A stretch of 39,451 nucleotides of DNA, from positions 1-39,451 of IMG/VR virus record IMGVR_UViG_3300006947_000030; one strand, written 5' to 3'. Under the pieces are notes generated by a model that saw only the letters and a program-made list of their open reading frames with translations, ran no database searches and was not told where the DNA came from. The stretch is from a virus. The translations under genes and the position numbers were made by a program. Numbering within the stretch: the first letter of the stretch is position 1; each line of letters opens with the position of its first letter. Positions 37,840 through 39,451 of this stretch are shown piece by piece.

Positions 37840-38751
37840 ATGTCAGATACAAAATTAAAAACGAGTAATATCGGTGATCTAGCGATCACACACGATAAGT
37901 TACATACTACCATGGATCTTACTGGTAAGACAGTAACCGTTGCTACGCCAACTGCTGATACTCATCCTGCTACAAAAGTTTATGTGGATACTGAGGTTGC
38001 AAACTTAATCGATTCTGCGCCAGGTACGCTCGATACTCTTAATGAACTCGCTGCAGCGATCAATGATGATGCAAACTTTAACGCAACAATAGCAACATCC
38101 TTATCTGAAAAACTGCCACTCGCTGGCGGTACAATGACTGGTGTTTTAAAAATACCAGATGGTTCTAGTTCCGCACCATCTATAGCTTTTGGTGATGATA
38201 CAAATACTGGTATATATTCTAGCTACAACGACGGCCTAACTTTAGCAACTGGAGGGTATGCTAGGTTAAGTGTCAACGGTTTGGGTATTTATAGTAATTA
38301 TAATGTAAGTTCTGGAAATTCGGGAGCATTCCGAAACTATGGTGGCACTTGGCAAGCAAAAGCTGAGCTTACAGGAAACGGATTTACATTTATAAACAGT
38401 GTGGATGGAACCGCAGCAACTATTAGTTCAACTGGTAATGCAGTTTTTACTGGCACTGCTACTGCCACATCATTTATTGGCTCAGGCGCTGCTCTTACAG
38501 GTATTGATGCATTACCTTCACAAACCGGTCATGCTGGAAAATATTTAACAACAGATGCAACTACCGCCACCTGGGCAGTATTAGATACAGATTCTAATAC
38601 AACAACAAAGGCTTTATATGAAATGTCTAATGTCATAGCTGCTGATTACACAATAGCATCCGGCAACAACGCATTTACCGCCGGGCCGATCACTATAAAT
38701 ACTGGCATAAGTATCACAGTTCCAAGTGGAAGCACTTGGGTAATCGCATAG
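37840..38751 (+). CDS. Tail fibre/adhesin-like protein C
   Basis: A 303-residue protein starting right after the stop of protein B. It has a typical fibre motif set: A-I-T-H-D-K-L, T-P-T-A-D-x-H-P-A-T-K-V-Y-V-D, L-D-T-L-N-E-L-A-A-A-I-N-D-D-A-N-F and L-P-L-A-G-G-T-M-T-G, all standard in phage tail fibre shafts. C-terminal beta region with I-T-V-P-S-G-S-T-W. Late gene by position. Confidence 0.8.
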   Translation: MSDTKLKTSNIGDLAITHDKLHTTMDLTGKTVTVATPTADTHPATKVYVDTEVANLIDSAPGTLDTLNELAAAINDDANFNATIATSLSEKLPLAGGTMTGVLKIPDGSSSAPSIAFGDDTNTGIYSSYNDGLTLATGGYARLSVNGLGIYSNYNVSSGNSGAFRNYGGTWQAKAELTGNGFTFINSVDGTAATISSTGNAVFTGTATATSFIGSGAALTGIDALPSQTGHAGKYLTTDATTATWAVLDTDSNTTTKALYEMSNVIAADYTIASGNNAFTAGPITINTGISITVPSGSTWVIA

Positions 38752-38760
38752 GAAATAGAG

Positions 38761-39451
38761 ATGGCGAAAGTAAAAATTACAGGGCACGCATCAGGAACAG
38801 GTGTTGTTACAATCACAGCTCCGAATACGAGTACCGATAGAACGATAACATTACCAGATGGCACAGGTACTCTATTGGATGAAAACTCTAGCTTACCCGC
38901 AGCTAATCTAACAGGAACGGTTGCTGATGCACGTATTAGTGCATTGACCGCATCCAAATTAACAGGTGATTTACCTGCAATTAGCGGAGTTAATGTTACC
39001 AATGTTCATGCTGTTAATAGTGGCAGGAAGAACTGGATTATTAATGGTGATTTTCAAGTATCGCAACGTGCTGCATTTACAAGTGCTACGGCATTGACTA
39101 CATCTTCCGTGTACCATTTGGATAGATTCAAGTCCAAACACAACAATATCTCTGGCACAGTAACTCACAAACTAGCACAAACAGTAGATGGAAAAGTAAC
39201 AAACACAATGTTGCTTACTGCAACTGCTGGTAATAACGGGCGTGTAGAAGGTGTCCAACAAATAGAAGATACTCAGCCTTTTGTGTCACAAACAATAACT
39301 TTCAGTGCGTGGGTAAAATCTAACAACGCAAGTTCTAGACTGATTATCCATCAAGATGGGGCGAACATACAAACCAGTAGTAATCAACATACAGGCGGTG
39401 GTGCATTTGAGTTATTAAAAGGTACAGTTACGTGTGCTGCTAACTCAGGAA
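38761..39451 (+). CDS. Tail fibre/adhesin D, 3'-truncated at the window edge
   Basis: An ATG at 38761 behind GGAAATAGAG opens a frame that runs to the end of the window (230 codons visible). The N-terminus has A-K-V-K-I-T-G, S-T-D-R-T-I-T-L-P-D-G-T-G-T-L and L-T-G-T-V-A-D-A-R-I, a fibre shaft motif. A further N-W-I-I-N-G-D-F-Q-V-S-Q-R-A segment and Y-H-L-D-R-F match the adhesin domain found in many phage fibres, often with a carbohydrate-binding jelly-roll. The full C-terminus is outside the window. Confidence 0.8.
   Translation, partial: MAKVKITGHASGTGVVTITAPNTSTDRTITLPDGTGTLLDENSSLPAANLTGTVADARISALTASKLTGDLPAISGVNVTNVHAVNSGRKNWIINGDFQVSQRAAFTSATALTTSSVYHLDRFKSKHNNISGTVTHKLAQTVDGKVTNTMLLTATAGNNGRVEGVQQIEDTQPFVSQTITFSAWVKSNNASSRLIIHQDGANIQTSSNQHTGGGAFELLKGTVTCAANSG

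Noticed and set aside
1-39451. tRNA genes, integrase, attachment sites, CRISPR or insertion sequences
   Set aside because: Looked for in the gaps and repeats; none seen. The gaps are too short and the repeats are protein-coding or simple inverted repeats.

Overview
The window is a contiguous piece of an AT-rich, T4-like myovirus genome. It carries the T4 replication pair gp59/gp32, the late-transcription co-activator gp33, the head-completion nuclease gp4, and baseplate/tail proteins resembling T4 gp48, gp53, gp27, gp5, gp25, gp6 and gp8, plus T4 late promoters (TATAAATA). The sequence style (gp32 without zinc ligands, a DUF4815-type giant structural protein, many short collagen-free fibre genes, radical-SAM/2OG-oxygenase/glycosyltransferase genes) points to the marine T4-like branch that includes cyanophages and pelagiphages. 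The host cannot be named from this window. I saw no rRNA, tRNA, CRISPR array, integrase or insertion sequence. No gene-free stretch exceeds 300 bases; the longest is the control region at 34319-34464.

Layout. (1) 1-4615, plus strand: small hypothetical genes, a Sec-exported SleB-type cell-wall hydrolase, gp33, two SH3/WYL_2-like paralogues, gp59 and gp32, driven by two strong sigma70-like extended -10 promoters and closed by a bidirectional terminator at 4631-4659. (2) 4682-8939, minus strand: gp4, a possible gp2, a gp19/gp54-family tube protein, a gp26/gp51-family protein whose 3' end carries a canonical -1 slippery heptamer opening a 62-codon extension, then a tape-measure-like protein. This is the tail-assembly-chaperone/tape-measure arrangement. 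(3) 8989-23597, plus strand: tightly overlapping baseplate genes gp48, gp53, gp27, gp5 (no lysozyme domain), PAAR tip, gp25, gp6, a gp7-like protein, gp8, a 1743-residue structural protein and a small coiled coil. (4) 23598-26203: two repeat-rich fibre proteins, the second ending in Tyr-Thr-Gly repeats and having its GTG start inside a perfect 14-bp inverted repeat.

(5) 26205-34318: an accessory island inside the fibre region. It encodes two small unknown proteins, three GT-A-like glycosyltransferases, two unrelated 2OG-Fe(II)-oxygenase-like proteins, a Rossmann methyltransferase-like protein, an N-terminal-Twitch radical SAM protein, a second radical SAM protein, a free-standing Cys-rich SPASM/Twitch-like protein, and a B12-type radical SAM protein. 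Two of these genes (the Asp/Asn-hydroxylase-like oxygenase and the B12 radical SAM enzyme) form a minus-strand operon with a sigma70-like promoter matching the early ones. I read the island as a cassette that chemically modifies a glycan or a virion/fibre peptide. (6) 34465-39451: more fibre/adhesin genes under late promoters; the last one runs off the window.

Best candidates for undescribed biology: the modification island and its possible Tyr-rich fibre substrate; the programmed -1 frameshift in the gp26-like gene; late promoters placed exactly five bases before a start codon, which predicts leaderless mRNAs; and RNA/DNA hairpins around the GTG-start fibre gene and around a late -10 element.
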